Positions 1-8,693 of a stretch of DNA of 59,210 bases are shown here, piece by piece (the stretch's first letter is position 1; every line of letters starts with the position of its first letter). Made by a program: the position numbers and the translations under genes. Origin of the DNA: Chloroflexi bacterium 54-19 (GTDB taxonomy: Bacteria; Chloroflexota; Chloroflexia; Chloroheliales; Chloroheliaceae). The stretch is from assembly GCA_001898225.1 (NCBI GenBank), contig MKTJ01000013.1, positions 52,108-111,317 on the forward strand, in the 5' to 3' direction. The notes below the pieces were generated by a model that did no database searches, was not told where the DNA came from, and worked only from the letters and a program-made list of their open reading frames with translations.

Positions 1-660
1 GAACATTCCAGCGCCCGTTTAGAGCGTTACCTGGCCCTCAGCGCCGGGGAAAACTGGCGGGTCGCGAACTGTTCGACCGCCGCTAACTTCTTCCATCTGC
101 TGCGCCAGCAGGCTTACGAGGTCCGGCGCGACCCCCGTCCCCTGGTGGTTATGACCCCCAAGAGTTTGCTCCGTAACCCCCACGCCGGGGCGACCTTCCA
201 GGAGTTGACCCAGGGCACCTTCCGCCCCGTGATTGACGACAACCAGGCCCTGGCGAACCCGAACGGTATCCGGCGGGTGGTCCTCTGCACCGGCAAGGTT
301 TCGATTGACCTCCTGGCGAGCGAGCAGCGCACCGCCGCCGAGGACGTGGCGATTGTGCGGGTCGAACTCCTTTACCCGCTGCCGGAGGAAGAATTGCGCC
401 AGGTCTTTGCCAATTACTTATCCCTGCGCGAGATTGTATGGGTCCAGGAAGAACCGGAAAATATGGGGGCCTGGAAGTACTTACTGGCAAACCTGACCGA
501 GATTATTCCGGAGGGGGTCACTTTAAGCCTGGTTGCCCGCCCGGAAACCGCAACCCCGGCGACCGGCTTTATGGAACGGTTCCAGCAGGAACAGGAACAG
601 ATTATTGCAAGAGCGCTTCGCTCACCCATTCTAGAATATGGAGGCACACATGGGCATTGA
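1..660 (+). CDS. sucA: 2-oxoglutarate dehydrogenase E1 component, C-terminal part (5' end outside window)
   Basis: The frame is open from base 1 and ends with TGA at 658-660, giving about 219 C-terminal residues. It begins [11 protein letters not shown], a highly conserved segment of the thiamine-diphosphate E1 subunit, followed by FHLLRRQ-like and TPKSLLR motifs and the typical end region ([11 protein letters not shown]). The enzyme decarboxylates 2-oxoglutarate and passes the succinyl group to the lipoyl arm of E2 in the cytoplasmic TCA-cycle complex. sucB follows directly; the two frames overlap by 11 bases, so translation is probably coupled. Family assignment is very secure. Only the N-terminal two thirds are missing, because the window begins inside the gene. 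Confidence 0.96.
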   Translation, partial: EHSSARLERYLALSAGENWRVANCSTAANFFHLLRQQAYEVRRDPRPLVVMTPKSLLRNPHAGATFQELTQGTFRPVIDDNQALANPNGIRRVVLCTGKVSIDLLASEQRTAAEDVAIVRVELLYPLPEEELRQVFANYLSLREIVWVQEEPENMGAWKYLLANLTEIIPEGVTLSLVARPETATPATGFMERFQQEQEQIIARALRSPILEYGGTHGH

Positions 661-1996
661 GGTTCGCGTACCGGCGCTGGGCGAATCCATCGTAGATGCA
701 GTGGTGGCACGTTGGCTGAAAAAAGAAGGCGATACCGTCCAGCAGGACGAAACGCTGGTTGAACTGGAAACCGACAAGGTAAACGTGGAAGTCCCGGCCC
801 CCCAGAGCGGGGTCTTGCAAAAGATTCTCCACGGCGAAGGCGACACGGTCGCGGTCGGAGAAACCCTGGCGAGCCTGGGCTCGGACCAACCCTCCGCAGC
901 AGGCCAGCCCGCTCCTGCAACTGCGGCCCCGGCCCCGGCTCAACCCGCTGCGGCTAAAGGTGATGCCGCTACGACCGACCGGGCCGAGGCGGGCAACAAT
1001 TACGGCGGCGACCCGGCAGGACCGCTTCCGGCTAATAACGGGCAGCACAACACGCCCCTGGCAACCCCGGTCGCGAAACTGGTCGCCGCCGAGCATAACG
1101 TCGATTTGTCCCAGGTTAAGGGCAGTTCGCTGCCGGGCCGGGTGACCAAACAGGATGTTTTGGGCTATGTCCAGGGTGGGACCGCTCCGGCCCAGGCCGC
1201 CCCGACCCCCCTGGCGCAACCCGCCCCTGCTCCGGCCCCGACACCGGCCCCCGCCCAACCGAAGGCTGCCTCGCCTGCCCCGGCCCCGGTTGCCGATAAG
1301 CGCGAGGAACGGGTCCGGCTGTCCCGCCGCCGCCAGACCATCGCGACCCGCCTGGTGGAAGCCCAGCACAACGCCGCGATGCTGACGACCTTTAACGAGG
1401 TCGATATGAGTGCGATTATGGAAGTCCGCTCCCGGCGCAAGGATGCCTTTAAGGAGCGCCACCAGGTTTCGCTCGGCTTCATGTCCTTCTTTACGAAGGC
1501 GGTCGTGGGCGCTTTGAAGGCGTTCCCGGTCCTCAACGCCGAAATCCAGGGTACCGACATGATTTTGAAGCATTATTATGACATCGGTATCGCGGTCGGG
1601 GCGGAAGAAGGGTTGGTTGTGCCGGTAGTCCGGGACGCCGACCGCAAGAGCTTTGCCCAGATTGAGCGGGAAATCTCCGACCTGGCGAAGAAGGCCCGGA
1701 GCAATTCGCTGGCCCTTTCGGACTTGCAGGGCGGCACTTTCACCATCACCAACGGTGGGGTGTTCGGTTCGCTCCTTTCGACGCCGATTTTGAACGCGCC
1801 CCAGGTCGGTATCCTGGGTATGCACAAAATCCAGGAGCGCCCGGTCGCAATCAAAGGCCAGGTGGTTATCCGGCCTATGATGTACGTGGCCCTTTCCTAC
1901 GACCACCGCATTGTCGATGGTAGCGGGGCCGTGCAGTTCCTGGTCAGGGTCAAAGAACTCCTTGAAGACCCCGAATCGCTCCTCCTGGAAGGCTAG
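650..1996 (+). CDS. sucB: Dihydrolipoyllysine-residue succinyltransferase (E2 of 2-oxoglutarate dehydrogenase)
   Basis: 448 residues. Order: lipoyl domain (1-76, with lipoyl-Lys43 in ETDKVN), Ala/Pro-rich linker, E1/E3-binding domain (about 126-165, [15 protein letters not shown]), a second Ala/Pro linker, and the catalytic acyltransferase core (about 215-448) ending in [12 protein letters not shown] with catalytic His419 and Asp423. It transfers succinyl from the lipoyl arm to CoA. I chose ATG 650 because GGAGG lies at 640-644, five bases upstream; an in-frame ATG at 638 has no such site and sits inside the ribosome-binding sequence. No E3 (lpd) gene follows; a terminator does. Succinyl rather than another acyl specificity is inferred from the sucA partner. 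Confidence 0.96.
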   Translation: MGIEVRVPALGESIVDAVVARWLKKEGDTVQQDETLVELETDKVNVEVPAPQSGVLQKILHGEGDTVAVGETLASLGSDQPSAAGQPAPATAAPAPAQPAAAKGDAATTDRAEAGNNYGGDPAGPLPANNGQHNTPLATPVAKLVAAEHNVDLSQVKGSSLPGRVTKQDVLGYVQGGTAPAQAAPTPLAQPAPAPAPTPAPAQPKAASPAPAPVADKREERVRLSRRRQTIATRLVEAQHNAAMLTTFNEVDMSAIMEVRSRRKDAFKERHQVSLGFMSFFTKAVVGALKAFPVLNAEIQGTDMILKHYYDIGIAVGAEEGLVVPVVRDADRKSFAQIEREISDLAKKARSNSLALSDLQGGTFTITNGGVFGSLLSTPILNAPQVGILGMHKIQERPVAIKGQVVIRPMMYVALSYDHRIVDGSGAVQFLVRVKELLEDPESLLLEG

Positions 1997-2021
1997 AAAA
2001 CGTTTTCTATCAAATAAAAGC

Positions 2022-2062
2022 GGGTGGCTCTACTAAAAATAGGGCCGCCCTCTTTTGCTTTT
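2022..2062 (+). terminator. Intrinsic terminator after sucAB
   Basis: GGGTGGC (2022-2028) pairs with GCCGCCC (2044-2050) with one G-U pair and is followed by TCTTTTGCTTTT. It closes the sucA-sucB unit 25 bases after the stop. Confidence 0.65.
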
Positions 2063-2223
2063 ATACCACATTTTTAGGTAAAACCTCTCCACAAGTACAC
2101 GTCCTTCGGGTGTGAGCGCAGTCTCTGTCCTGTCCTTCCGATTAGTACGTCTAGCAGAGAATCTCAAATGAGATGAGTTAACCCCACTAACCAGGGCTTT
2201 CTAAATGAGAACACCCTTCCCTT

Positions 2224-2328
2224 GTCATTCCGCATCGCACGGCGCGCAGCGAGGAATCCCCGGCCCGTTGGGCAATGTATCAGATGTTCGCCAACGGCGC
2301 GGAGATTCTTCTCTGCGTTCAGAATGAC
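2224..2328. repeat. Imperfect palindromic repeat element (about 105 bp)
   Basis: The left end GTCATTCCG...CAGCGAGGAATC...CCCGTTGGGCAA is mirrored on the other strand by GTCATTCTGAACGCAGAG, AGAATC and GCCGTTGGCGAA, so the whole element can fold into one long imperfect hairpin. Both ends read GTCATTC when viewed inward. This is the architecture of REP- or MITE-like non-autonomous repeats. No transposase lies in the window. Confidence 0.7.
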
Positions 2329-2501
2329 ATAGGTAGAGTCCTTAACCGTCCTTGGTATTATTTTGTACATCATAAGGGCTTGGTGAAGTCGGGCAACCAT
2401 GGGCACCCAATCCAGGTGTAGTGGGCTTGTCGTTGTTATAGGCCACAGTCTGGCGTATTGTCACGCCCTCCGGGTGTAACCGAAGTGGCAATCGCATTGG
2501 C

Positions 2502-2542
2502 GGAATCTAGCCCGTAGGGGTTTCCTGTGGGCAGCGCCGTTG
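2502..2542 (+). repeat. Dispersed repeat, copy 1 (second copy at 2919-2958)
   Basis: Both copies start GGAATCTAGCCCG and end GTGGGCAGCRCCGTTG, with a few substitutions and one indel between. They lie 417 bases apart in the same orientation. The second is joined directly to a TCATTCCGAGCG...GTCGAGGAATCT unit, so they are probably parts of one composite repeat. Confidence 0.7.
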
Positions 2543-2565
2543 TCAATTGTCACAATCCGCAGTCT

Positions 2566-2600
2566 TGTTATTCCGTAAGCCGCGTCAAGAAAGATGATTT
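2566..2600 (+). repeat. Direct repeat, copy 1 (second copy 2715-2749)
   Basis: Thirty-five bases beginning TGTYATTCCGTAAGCCGC recur 149 bases downstream with two differences. Sequence before the second copy (CCCTTCCCYTGTCATTCCG) also matches the start of the 2224 element, tying the repeats into one family. Confidence 0.7.
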
Positions 2601-2715
2601 CCACTTTCTTAACGCTGGCTCCCCTCAACAACCTCCCTCGGTAGTGCGTCCAGTAATGATTGTCAAGGGTGGCTGGATAAAGCCAGGTCTTTCCCTTTTA
2701 GAAAGCCCTTCCCCT

Positions 2716-2777
2716 GTCATTCCGTAAGCCGCGTCAAGAAGGATGATTTGCCTTATCCGAATGGCGGCTTACGGAAT
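2716..2777. repeat. Perfect 14-bp inverted repeat
   Basis: ATTCCGTAAGCCGC (2719-2732) is the exact reverse complement of GCGGCTTACGGAAT (2764-2777), with a 31-base loop. The left arm belongs to the direct repeat at 2715-2749. No T-run follows, so it looks like a repeat element and not a terminator. Confidence 0.75.
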
Positions 2778-3076
2778 CTCGCGCCTTTGGCATACCGTAA
2801 AAACCAAAACTGTCCCATATTTCCGGCAGAATCAGGCTTCGACCTGACTCACAATGAACCTGGTTAAGTCTTTGTTGTAGGGCACAGGTTAGAGTAATGT
2901 CATTCCGAGCGTAGTCGAGGAATCTAGCCCGAAGGGTTCCCAGTGGGCAGCACCGTTGGCGTAGACACTTACCAGGGGTTATAGGTGTTTTGCCCAGAAC
3001 CCCTCAATTACGCTCGTTCCCCGCTGTCAAGACAGCCTTCTTTTGTGAACCTACCCTCTTAATCCCCCTCAAAATA

Positions 3077-3130
3077 AAAGACTGATTCTATATAAATACG
3101 GACTGTTTGTTAGAAGAATCGGTCTTTTTA
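3077..3130 (+). terminator. Terminator-like hairpin without an obvious upstream gene
   Basis: AAAGACTGATTCT (3077-3089) pairs with AGAATCGGTCTTT (3115-3127), 13 pairs including one G-U, and the right arm runs into a T-tract. The nearest upstream gene on this strand is sucB, 1.1 kb away with its own terminator. It may end a short non-coding transcript or insulate the next gene. Confidence 0.5.
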
Positions 3131-3306
3131 TAACTGTAATTTCCGAGTTCCAGACCAATTTTAATAAGAGCAGTCCAATTTTTGAAGTGGTATTAAACCC
3201 GAACATACCAGGTTAAAAACAGCCGGAAATAACTCACACTATTCTTGTGTAAATTTCTGAAATTAGGCCAATTTTAATAAAATTCTACATATTATACATA
3301 TACCCT

Positions 3307-3336
3307 TTGATAAGGTACTTTGCGAAAGTGTACAAT
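3307..3336 (+). promoter_or_regulatory. Sigma-70-type promoter of the zinc-finger-like gene
   Basis: TTGATA (3307-3312), 18 bases, TACAAT (3331-3336). The start codon at 3357 would lie about 14 bases after the predicted transcription start, leaving only the ribosome-binding sequence AAAGGATGGTGG as leader. Confidence 0.5.
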
Positions 3337-3356
3337 TAAAAAAAGGATGGTGGAAA

Positions 3357-4181
3357 ATGGTTTTAAAAAGTGGAAAACAGGTGTGTGCGAAACCGGGCTG
3401 TAAAAATTGGGCAATGAAAGATGGTTCCGGGCTATGTTACTCCCATAATCCCGCCAAACAACAGGTTCGCCATACTACCGGGGTGAAAAACAGTCAGAAT
3501 TTTATCGTGGCTCCTGACCGCTTTTGTAGCGTACAGGGCTGTAAGAGTTGGTCAATGCGCGACGGGTCTGGCTATTGTTATATCCATAATCCAACTATGG
3601 CCGAAAAGAGAAAAGCCCAGAATTACGCAAAATTAACGGGCCACAACTTTAATCGCCCGCCGGAAAAGACTTGCACCTTTCCCGGTTGTCGCGGTTTTGC
3701 CATTGCGGATGGTTCCTGCCTCTGTTTCTGGCATCATCCCGCTTTGGCCGAAAAAAGACAGGCCACCATAACCCGCCACGCCATGACCCGCCACACCACC
3801 GAGTTATCTGCTGAAAGACGCTGTTCGAAACCCGGTTGCCGGGGTGCAGCAGTCCGCAATGACCCTTCCGGTTTGTGTATTTCCCACCAACCCGCCAATA
3901 TGGAAAATCAGCGTAACCGCATGAAAGGTAATACTCATTCCCTCGGTCATCACCAGCCCTACCTGGGGTTGGAAAATATGGCCGAAGCGCGCGGGTTGCT
4001 GTTCTTTTCGCTCGAAACGCACCAGCCGCTTTTGACCCTCCGTGCTTTGACAAAGATTGTCAGTCTGCACCGCCTCGAAAGACTGGCAAGGTCTAAAGTT
4101 GCCTTGCTGGACGGACTGCCGGAAAGAGCGGACCTGGGTGCGTCTAAAGAAAAAGACGAGCCGCCGGAAAAAGAAGAATAG
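3357..4181 (+). CDS. Protein with four tandem Cys/His zinc-finger-like motifs, function unknown
   Basis: 274 residues. Four units follow C-x4-C-x11-C-x2-H: CAKPGC..DGSGLCYSH, CSVQGC..DGSGYCYIH, CTFPGC..DGSCLCFWH and CSKPGC..PSGLCISH (x12 in the last). Each begins C-x3-GC[KR] and the first three end in DGS-x-x-C. Each unit has four ligands for one zinc. The units are 45-60 residues apart, separated by short basic linkers, and fill residues 8 to about 180. The last 90 residues lack cysteines, contain an SLETHQPLLTL segment and end in a charged Lys/Glu tail. The motif resembles short CCCH fingers seen in repeated form in some eukaryotic and viral proteins; that likeness is by eye only. No signal peptide or membrane segment. 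A nucleic-acid or protein-binding role is inference. Confidence 0.8.
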   Translation: MVLKSGKQVCAKPGCKNWAMKDGSGLCYSHNPAKQQVRHTTGVKNSQNFIVAPDRFCSVQGCKSWSMRDGSGYCYIHNPTMAEKRKAQNYAKLTGHNFNRPPEKTCTFPGCRGFAIADGSCLCFWHHPALAEKRQATITRHAMTRHTTELSAERRCSKPGCRGAAVRNDPSGLCISHQPANMENQRNRMKGNTHSLGHHQPYLGLENMAEARGLLFFSLETHQPLLTLRALTKIVSLHRLERLARSKVALLDGLPERADLGASKEKDEPPEKEE

Positions 4182-4221
4182 GAAGGGTAGAATAAGGGGA
4201 GGAATTAGGAGAAAAAGGCAC

Positions 4222-4240
4222 AAAAAAACCGCCTCGCGGC
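4222..4240 (-). terminator. Terminator of the tRNA-Ala transcript
   Basis: Read on the minus strand, CCGC-GAG-GCGG (4229-4239) is followed by seven Ts (4228-4222), about 25 bases after the tRNA 3' end. Confidence 0.75.
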
Positions 4241-4264
4241 AGCCTGTTTGAAAAACTTGGTTTA

Positions 4265-4340
4265 TGGTGGAGGTGAGGAGGCTCGAACTCCTGACCTATA
4301 CAGTGCGATTGTATCGCTCTCCCAACTGAGCTACACCCCC
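4265..4340 (-). tRNA. tRNA-Ala, anticodon CGC
   Basis: The minus strand folds into a complete cloverleaf of 76 nt with an encoded CCA end (TGG at 4265-4267 on the plus strand). Acceptor GGGGGTG pairs with CACCTCC and includes the G3-U70 pair that is the alanine identity element. D-arm GCTCAGTTGGGAGAGC; anticodon stem ATACA/TGTAT with loop ATCGCAC, so the anticodon is CGC (codon GCG); T-arm AGGAG-TTCGAGC-CTCCT. The gene stands alone with its own terminator and would be a monocistronic tRNA. Confidence 0.95.
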
Positions 4341-4713
4341 ACTTTGGCACGAACCAAATTATATATTATGCCCCGGTGTAAGTCAAGCCTCGGAAGGAGT
4401 TGAGAGCAAGTTTTTAGGGTTCGGTTTTTAGTTTGTTTCCCCTCTCTGGCTGCGCCCTACGGATGTGAGTCTAACCGGAAAATCCCAGGTCCATTGGGCA
4501 TTGGCACCGCCTCTAATCTGTCTTTCCTCGAAATCGTCCGGTCCTTCGGGTATCACAAAACTAAAAATAAAAACTTTTCGAAAAAATTTCTGCTACAATC
4601 AAAACATTGTTTTAGGCTTTCTTCTCCTAATAAAATAGTTCTGCCCGTTTATATTACCGGGTGAGATTCGAAACTGGAAAATCAAAATTAAGCATTAGCG
4701 CAGGAGTCCTCGA
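4341..4713. other. Intergenic region between tRNA-Ala and the glycoside hydrolase
   Basis: Serves divergent promoters. It holds an AT-rich stretch with TACAAT at 4594-4599 (no convincing -35) and a GTTTTTAGTTTG-type simple-repeat tract near 4410-4440 related to those at 12104, 35873 and 50440. No gene is seen. Confidence 0.5.
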
Positions 4714-7158
4714 ATGAACGGCAGTCAGGCGTTGGGATATTTGGCCCGCAAAGATAAATGGTTCCTGGGTGGTGGCAAAAAGGTAATCTGGGCCCCGGAG
4801 TTTCCCCTCTGGTTGGAGCAGCCCGGCTTCTGGGACCACGCCTGTTATCTCGACTACCGGGTCGGCCCCCTTTTTACCGTGACCCTGGTGGACGAGCGGG
4901 GCCGGGAGGTCAGCCTGAGCCAGGTAGAGCGCTACTGGCAGCCCGACCATTCCAGCCAGTTGTACCGCGAGCGTGCCCACGGCCTGACCGTCCAGGAGCG
5001 GCGCGCCCTGTTGCCGCTTGACGTTTTAGCCAGTTCCTTTGAAATTAGCCACCAGCTCGACCAGGAAAAGACCTACGACCTTATCCTGTGGACGGCCCAG
5101 GAACGTTTCGAAAGCCAGGGGATTTTCGAACTGGACGGGGGGAAAGCCCGCCCCCAGGATAGCACGGTGCTGTGGCGGCGGCGGGTCCGGGACTCAAGAG
5201 TGCCGCGCAATCCCCAAAACGATGACGAAGGGGTCTTGATGCGCTTCGCCGTGGCCGTGGGAGCCAACCGGACCGCCGCCAGTTTTTCGATAAAAACCTC
5301 CGACCGCCAGCCGAATTATCCCCGCTGGACCTATTCCCCCTTTTATGAGAAGCTGGCCGAACATGGCGGCCTCGGCAACGAAACGCCGGGGCACCTTGAC
5401 CCCGATTTTGGCGGCCTGACCTATTTCGGCCTCCATTACAAGGTGACCCTGCCCCCGAACGGGCGGGCCGCGATTACTTTCTTCGCGGCGATTGCCGGGA
5501 GCGAGGAAGAAGCCCTGGTCAATCTGCGGGTGGCCCGGCGGCGCGAGGATTTGAGCCACCGCCAGCCCTTAACCGCTAATTTTGCGGCGGAAGAACCCGA
5601 CCCCTCGCCCGTGGAAATGCCCGACCGGGACCGCCGCCCGACCTACCCGGCCAAACGCCACTGGCGGGAGTATTTCGAGGGCGTGCCCGACTTCACCTGC
5701 TCCGACCCCTATCTGCAAAAATATTACTGGTATCGCTGGTACGGGCTGCGCCTGAACACCATCCGGGCCGGGGACGACGAACGGCTGAGCCTGCCCTACC
5801 CCTGCGTCTTCGAGGGTATAAACCTGGGCTGGTTCCGCCAGCCGATTACCTATAGCGCCCAGTGCCACATGCTCGAAACAAAGTGGCTGCACGACCCGGC
5901 CCTGGCCCAGGGTTCGCTCCTGAACTTCGTCGTGAACCAGCTTGAGGACGGCTCCTTTCCCGGCGTGGTCAAAAATATCTACCGGGACAAAAATCACCCC
6001 CAGGTCGGCGTGGCTTTTTATCACGCGAACTGGGGTTTAGCTGTCCGCGAGTTGCACCGGGTCCATCCCGACCGGGTCTTCCTGGAACGGGTCTACAAAC
6101 CGTTGAGCGATTACCTGCGCTACTTCAACCGGGTGCGCGACAGCGACGAGACCGGCCTCTATGATGTGATAAACATGTGGGAGACCGGGCAGGAGTTTAT
6201 GAGCCGCTACCAGCAGGTCGACCCGGAGGCGGACAAGGGCGGCAACCTCCGCCTCAAAGGGGTCGACGCCACGGTCTATATCTACGAGTTGCAGCAGACC
6301 CTGGCCTGGATGGCCGGGGAGTTGGGACGCCCGGAGGCCGGGCAGTGGCAGGAGCTGGCGTCCCGGACGCGCCGGGCGGTCCGGCAGCGCATGTGGAACC
6401 CCGAAACGGAATTTTTCCACGATGTAAACCCGGCCACCGGGGAACGCATCAGCGCGAAAGCCGCCGTCGGTTTTTACCCGTTTATGGCGGAAGGGCTGGC
6501 CGGGCCGGAGCATCTCAATATCTTCCGCAAACATCTCTTTAACGAGGCGGAGTTCTGGACCCCCTACCCGGTCCCGACCACCAGCAAGGACGATAGCACC
6601 TACAGCGCCGGCGGCGAATGGCAGGGGCAGCGCCTGGTCTGCCCCTGGAACGGGCGAAGCTGGCTGATGACCAATAGCCACGTGGCCGAAAGCCTGGCCC
6701 GCGCTGCCCTCAACTTCGATAGTTCGTTGCAGCCGAAAGCGGTCGAGCTTATCAACCGGTTTATAAAAATGCTTTTCCTGGATGGAAACGTCGATACCCC
6801 TTCCAGCTACGAATATTACAACCCGCTCACGGGACAGGCCCCCTTCTTCCGGGGGACCGAGGATTACATGCATAGCTGGATTGCCGACCTGATTATCAAA
6901 TACGTGGCCGGGGTCCAGCCTGGCGACGGAGGAAGGGTCTGGATAAGGCCGCTACCGTTCGATTTGGACTACTTTACGCTCGACAGGTTGAAAGTCGCCG
7001 GGCATTGGCTTAAAATTACCTGGCGTAAATCGGATAAGGTGGCCTGGGAAGCCCTCAACCAGCCGAACCGGAACCCGGTCGGCCTGACGGTCTGGGTGGA
7101 TGGCGAACTCGTGGCCGCCCGGTCCCGCCTGGAACCGTTCGAGATTTCCCTGGTCTAG
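4714..7158 (+). CDS. Six-hairpin glycoside hydrolase (MGH1/GH63-like)
   Basis: 814 residues. The N-terminal third (about 1-300) looks like a beta-sandwich domain. The C-terminal two thirds look like an (alpha/alpha)6 barrel of the mannosylglycerate-hydrolase/GH63-like group: YYWYRWYGLRLNTI, FEGINLGWFRQPI, WETGQEFMSRY, KGVDATVYIYELQQTLAWMA, and the late GTEDYMHSWIADL segment. Such enzymes cleave alpha-linked oligosaccharides; the substrate cannot be told from sequence. There is no signal peptide, so it acts in the cytoplasm, perhaps on compatible-solute glycosides or short glucans. The first residues (MNGSQALGYLARKDKWFL) align well with the domain start, supporting ATG 4714. The MCP gene follows after 16 bases. 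Confidence 0.85.
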   Translation: MNGSQALGYLARKDKWFLGGGKKVIWAPEFPLWLEQPGFWDHACYLDYRVGPLFTVTLVDERGREVSLSQVERYWQPDHSSQLYRERAHGLTVQERRALLPLDVLASSFEISHQLDQEKTYDLILWTAQERFESQGIFELDGGKARPQDSTVLWRRRVRDSRVPRNPQNDDEGVLMRFAVAVGANRTAASFSIKTSDRQPNYPRWTYSPFYEKLAEHGGLGNETPGHLDPDFGGLTYFGLHYKVTLPPNGRAAITFFAAIAGSEEEALVNLRVARRREDLSHRQPLTANFAAEEPDPSPVEMPDRDRRPTYPAKRHWREYFEGVPDFTCSDPYLQKYYWYRWYGLRLNTIRAGDDERLSLPYPCVFEGINLGWFRQPITYSAQCHMLETKWLHDPALAQGSLLNFVVNQLEDGSFPGVVKNIYRDKNHPQVGVAFYHANWGLAVRELHRVHPDRVFLERVYKPLSDYLRYFNRVRDSDETGLYDVINMWETGQEFMSRYQQVDPEADKGGNLRLKGVDATVYIYELQQTLAWMAGELGRPEAGQWQELASRTRRAVRQRMWNPETEFFHDVNPATGERISAKAAVGFYPFMAEGLAGPEHLNIFRKHLFNEAEFWTPYPVPTTSKDDSTYSAGGEWQGQRLVCPWNGRSWLMTNSHVAESLARAALNFDSSLQPKAVELINRFIKMLFLDGNVDTPSSYEYYNPLTGQAPFFRGTEDYMHSWIADLIIKYVAGVQPGDGGRVWIRPLPFDLDYFTLDRLKVAGHWLKITWRKSDKVAWEALNQPNRNPVGLTVWVDGELVAARSRLEPFEISLV

Positions 7159-7174
7159 CCCGGAGTAAAAGTCT

Positions 7175-8692
7175 ATGCAGGAACAAGCTACCTATAACCT
7201 GGAATTTCGCAGACGCACCCTGTTTTTTCTGACCGGGGCGAGTTTGCTGGCGGCCCTCTTTGCCTTAATCTGGGAGTTAATGGATAACAACCCTTTCCAG
7301 GGCCTGGCGCTCACGGTGATGGGTTATTCCCTGCTGATTATTTTTATAATGCTGGGGCTCATGTGGCTGACTTATAATAACCGGGTGGTAGCGGCGGCCC
7401 TGGTCTACTGCCTGGTGGCAAGCGCCTCTATCAGCTATTGCCTGTTGAATTTTAACCTGCTGGCGCTTTTCCCCACCCTTTACCTGGCCGTTATCCTGGT
7501 GGCTTCCGTCTATTTAAGCCCGCAGGGAGGACTCACGTTTGGCATTTTCGTCACGGCCTTATATGTGGGGATTACCATTTTAAAGGGAAGCCCCCAGGGT
7601 GATACCGGCCAGTTGTTCTGGAATACAGTATTGTTGAGCCTGGTAATGCTGGGCGCGACCTTTATCCTGAGCGGGTTCAGGGGTAGCTTGCGGCGGCTTT
7701 TCCTGGGAGTGGCGCAACAGGCGACCGAATTTACCCGGCTGAACGCCGATTTGCAAAGTTTACGCCAGCTTGAAGCGGCCACCGCCCAGCAGGTCAATCA
7801 CCTGGCCTCGCTGCTGAGCCGGATTTACCGCCAGCACGATGAAACCTCCCAGGAACAGGCCGAACTGGTCCGGCAGGTCGCCGTAACCATCCAGGAGATG
7901 GATGCCGCCGCCCGCCGCATCGCCGAAAACGCCATGACCGTGGCTACGGTGGCCGAAAAGGCCCAGCGCAACGCCGAGGTCAGCCAGCAGGCCGCCTACC
8001 AGGGGGCCGAGGCTATTTCGGCGGTCGGCCAGCGGGTCCAGGACATCAGCGAAAACATGCGGATTTTGACCCTCCAAATCGAGCGCATTTCCGAGGTTAC
8101 GACCATCATCGGCGAAATTGCCGACGAAACCAACCTCCTGGCCCTCAACGCCACGATTGAGGCCGCCGGGGCCGGGGAGTACGGGCGGCGTTTCGGGGCC
8201 GTCGCGGACGAAGTCCAGCGATTGGCCCGCCGTTCCGCCAACGCCGTCGAGCAAATCCAACTGATGGTGACAGAAATCACAAATGCCAGCAGCAAGGCCC
8301 TCTCCGCTACGGATCAAGGGTTGCGTGAGACCCAGTTAAGCGACCAACTGGTGAGCAGCCTGACCCTGGCGAATACCGATGTGACCCAACTGGTCGGGCG
8401 GACCTCGACGCTGGTGTCGGGAATCGCGGTGGCGACCCAGCAGCAACGTGAGGCCAGCAACCAGACCGTGGATGTCATGCACAAGATTATCGAGGCGACT
8501 AATAAGTTATCCGAGGTTAGCCCGGAAGTTAGCGAGATAGTGACCCGGTTGGAGAGCGCCTCGGAGCGGTTGGCCCTATCTACCGAGAACCCGGCGGGGG
8601 CCGGAGAGCCGTTGTCGCTGGCGGCCAAATTACAACGTTTACCTCAAAGTGAGGTTATACCGGAAGAAATTCCGGTCCTAGCAAAGAATTAA
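7175..8692 (+). CDS. Membrane methyl-accepting chemotaxis-type signalling protein
   Basis: 505 residues. Five or six closely spaced hydrophobic helices occupy about residues 12-170, with almost no extracytoplasmic loop. A long helical signalling domain follows, with the strongly conserved hairpin tip around residues 310-350 ([18 protein letters not shown], then [19 protein letters not shown]). Glu/Gln-rich heptads on both sides could be methylated. I see no HAMP and no periplasmic sensor, so input would come from the membrane segments. No cheA, cheW, cheB or cheR lies in the window. It sits between a glycoside hydrolase (16-base gap) and a radical SAM gene (one-base gap), so it is almost certainly co-transcribed with them. 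Confidence 0.9.
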   Translation: MQEQATYNLEFRRRTLFFLTGASLLAALFALIWELMDNNPFQGLALTVMGYSLLIIFIMLGLMWLTYNNRVVAAALVYCLVASASISYCLLNFNLLALFPTLYLAVILVASVYLSPQGGLTFGIFVTALYVGITILKGSPQGDTGQLFWNTVLLSLVMLGATFILSGFRGSLRRLFLGVAQQATEFTRLNADLQSLRQLEAATAQQVNHLASLLSRIYRQHDETSQEQAELVRQVAVTIQEMDAAARRIAENAMTVATVAEKAQRNAEVSQQAAYQGAEAISAVGQRVQDISENMRILTLQIERISEVTTIIGEIADETNLLALNATIEAAGAGEYGRRFGAVADEVQRLARRSANAVEQIQLMVTEITNASSKALSATDQGLRETQLSDQLVSSLTLANTDVTQLVGRTSTLVSGIAVATQQQREASNQTVDVMHKIIEATNKLSEVSPEVSEIVTRLESASERLALSTENPAGAGEPLSLAAKLQRLPQSEVIPEEIPVLAKN

Positions 8693-8693
8693 T

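Larger units (their letters stand above)
2063..3356. other. Non-coding, repeat-rich spacer of about 1.3 kb
   Basis: No credible gene is seen on either strand; the short frames present have no family signal and run through repeats. The spacer holds several copies of a short family with the core TCATTCCG...GAGGAATC (near 2226, 2568, 2718 and 2899), inverted-repeat elements listed separately, a stand-alone terminator-like hairpin (3077-3130) and the promoter of the next gene. From about 3060 the base composition becomes AT-rich. Confidence 0.7.

Noticed and set aside
602..1906. 434-codon open frame on the minus strand opposite sucB
   Set aside because: Arg/Gly-rich shadow of a high-GC gene; sucB on the plus strand is unmistakable.
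2164..2406. Short minus-strand frame in the repeat spacer, and another at 2527-2727 on the plus strand
   Set aside because: Both are formed by repeat units and show no family signal or ribosome-binding site.
4144..4350. 68-codon minus-strand frame across the tRNA
   Set aside because: Its N-terminal part is translated tRNA-Ala, a common false gene.
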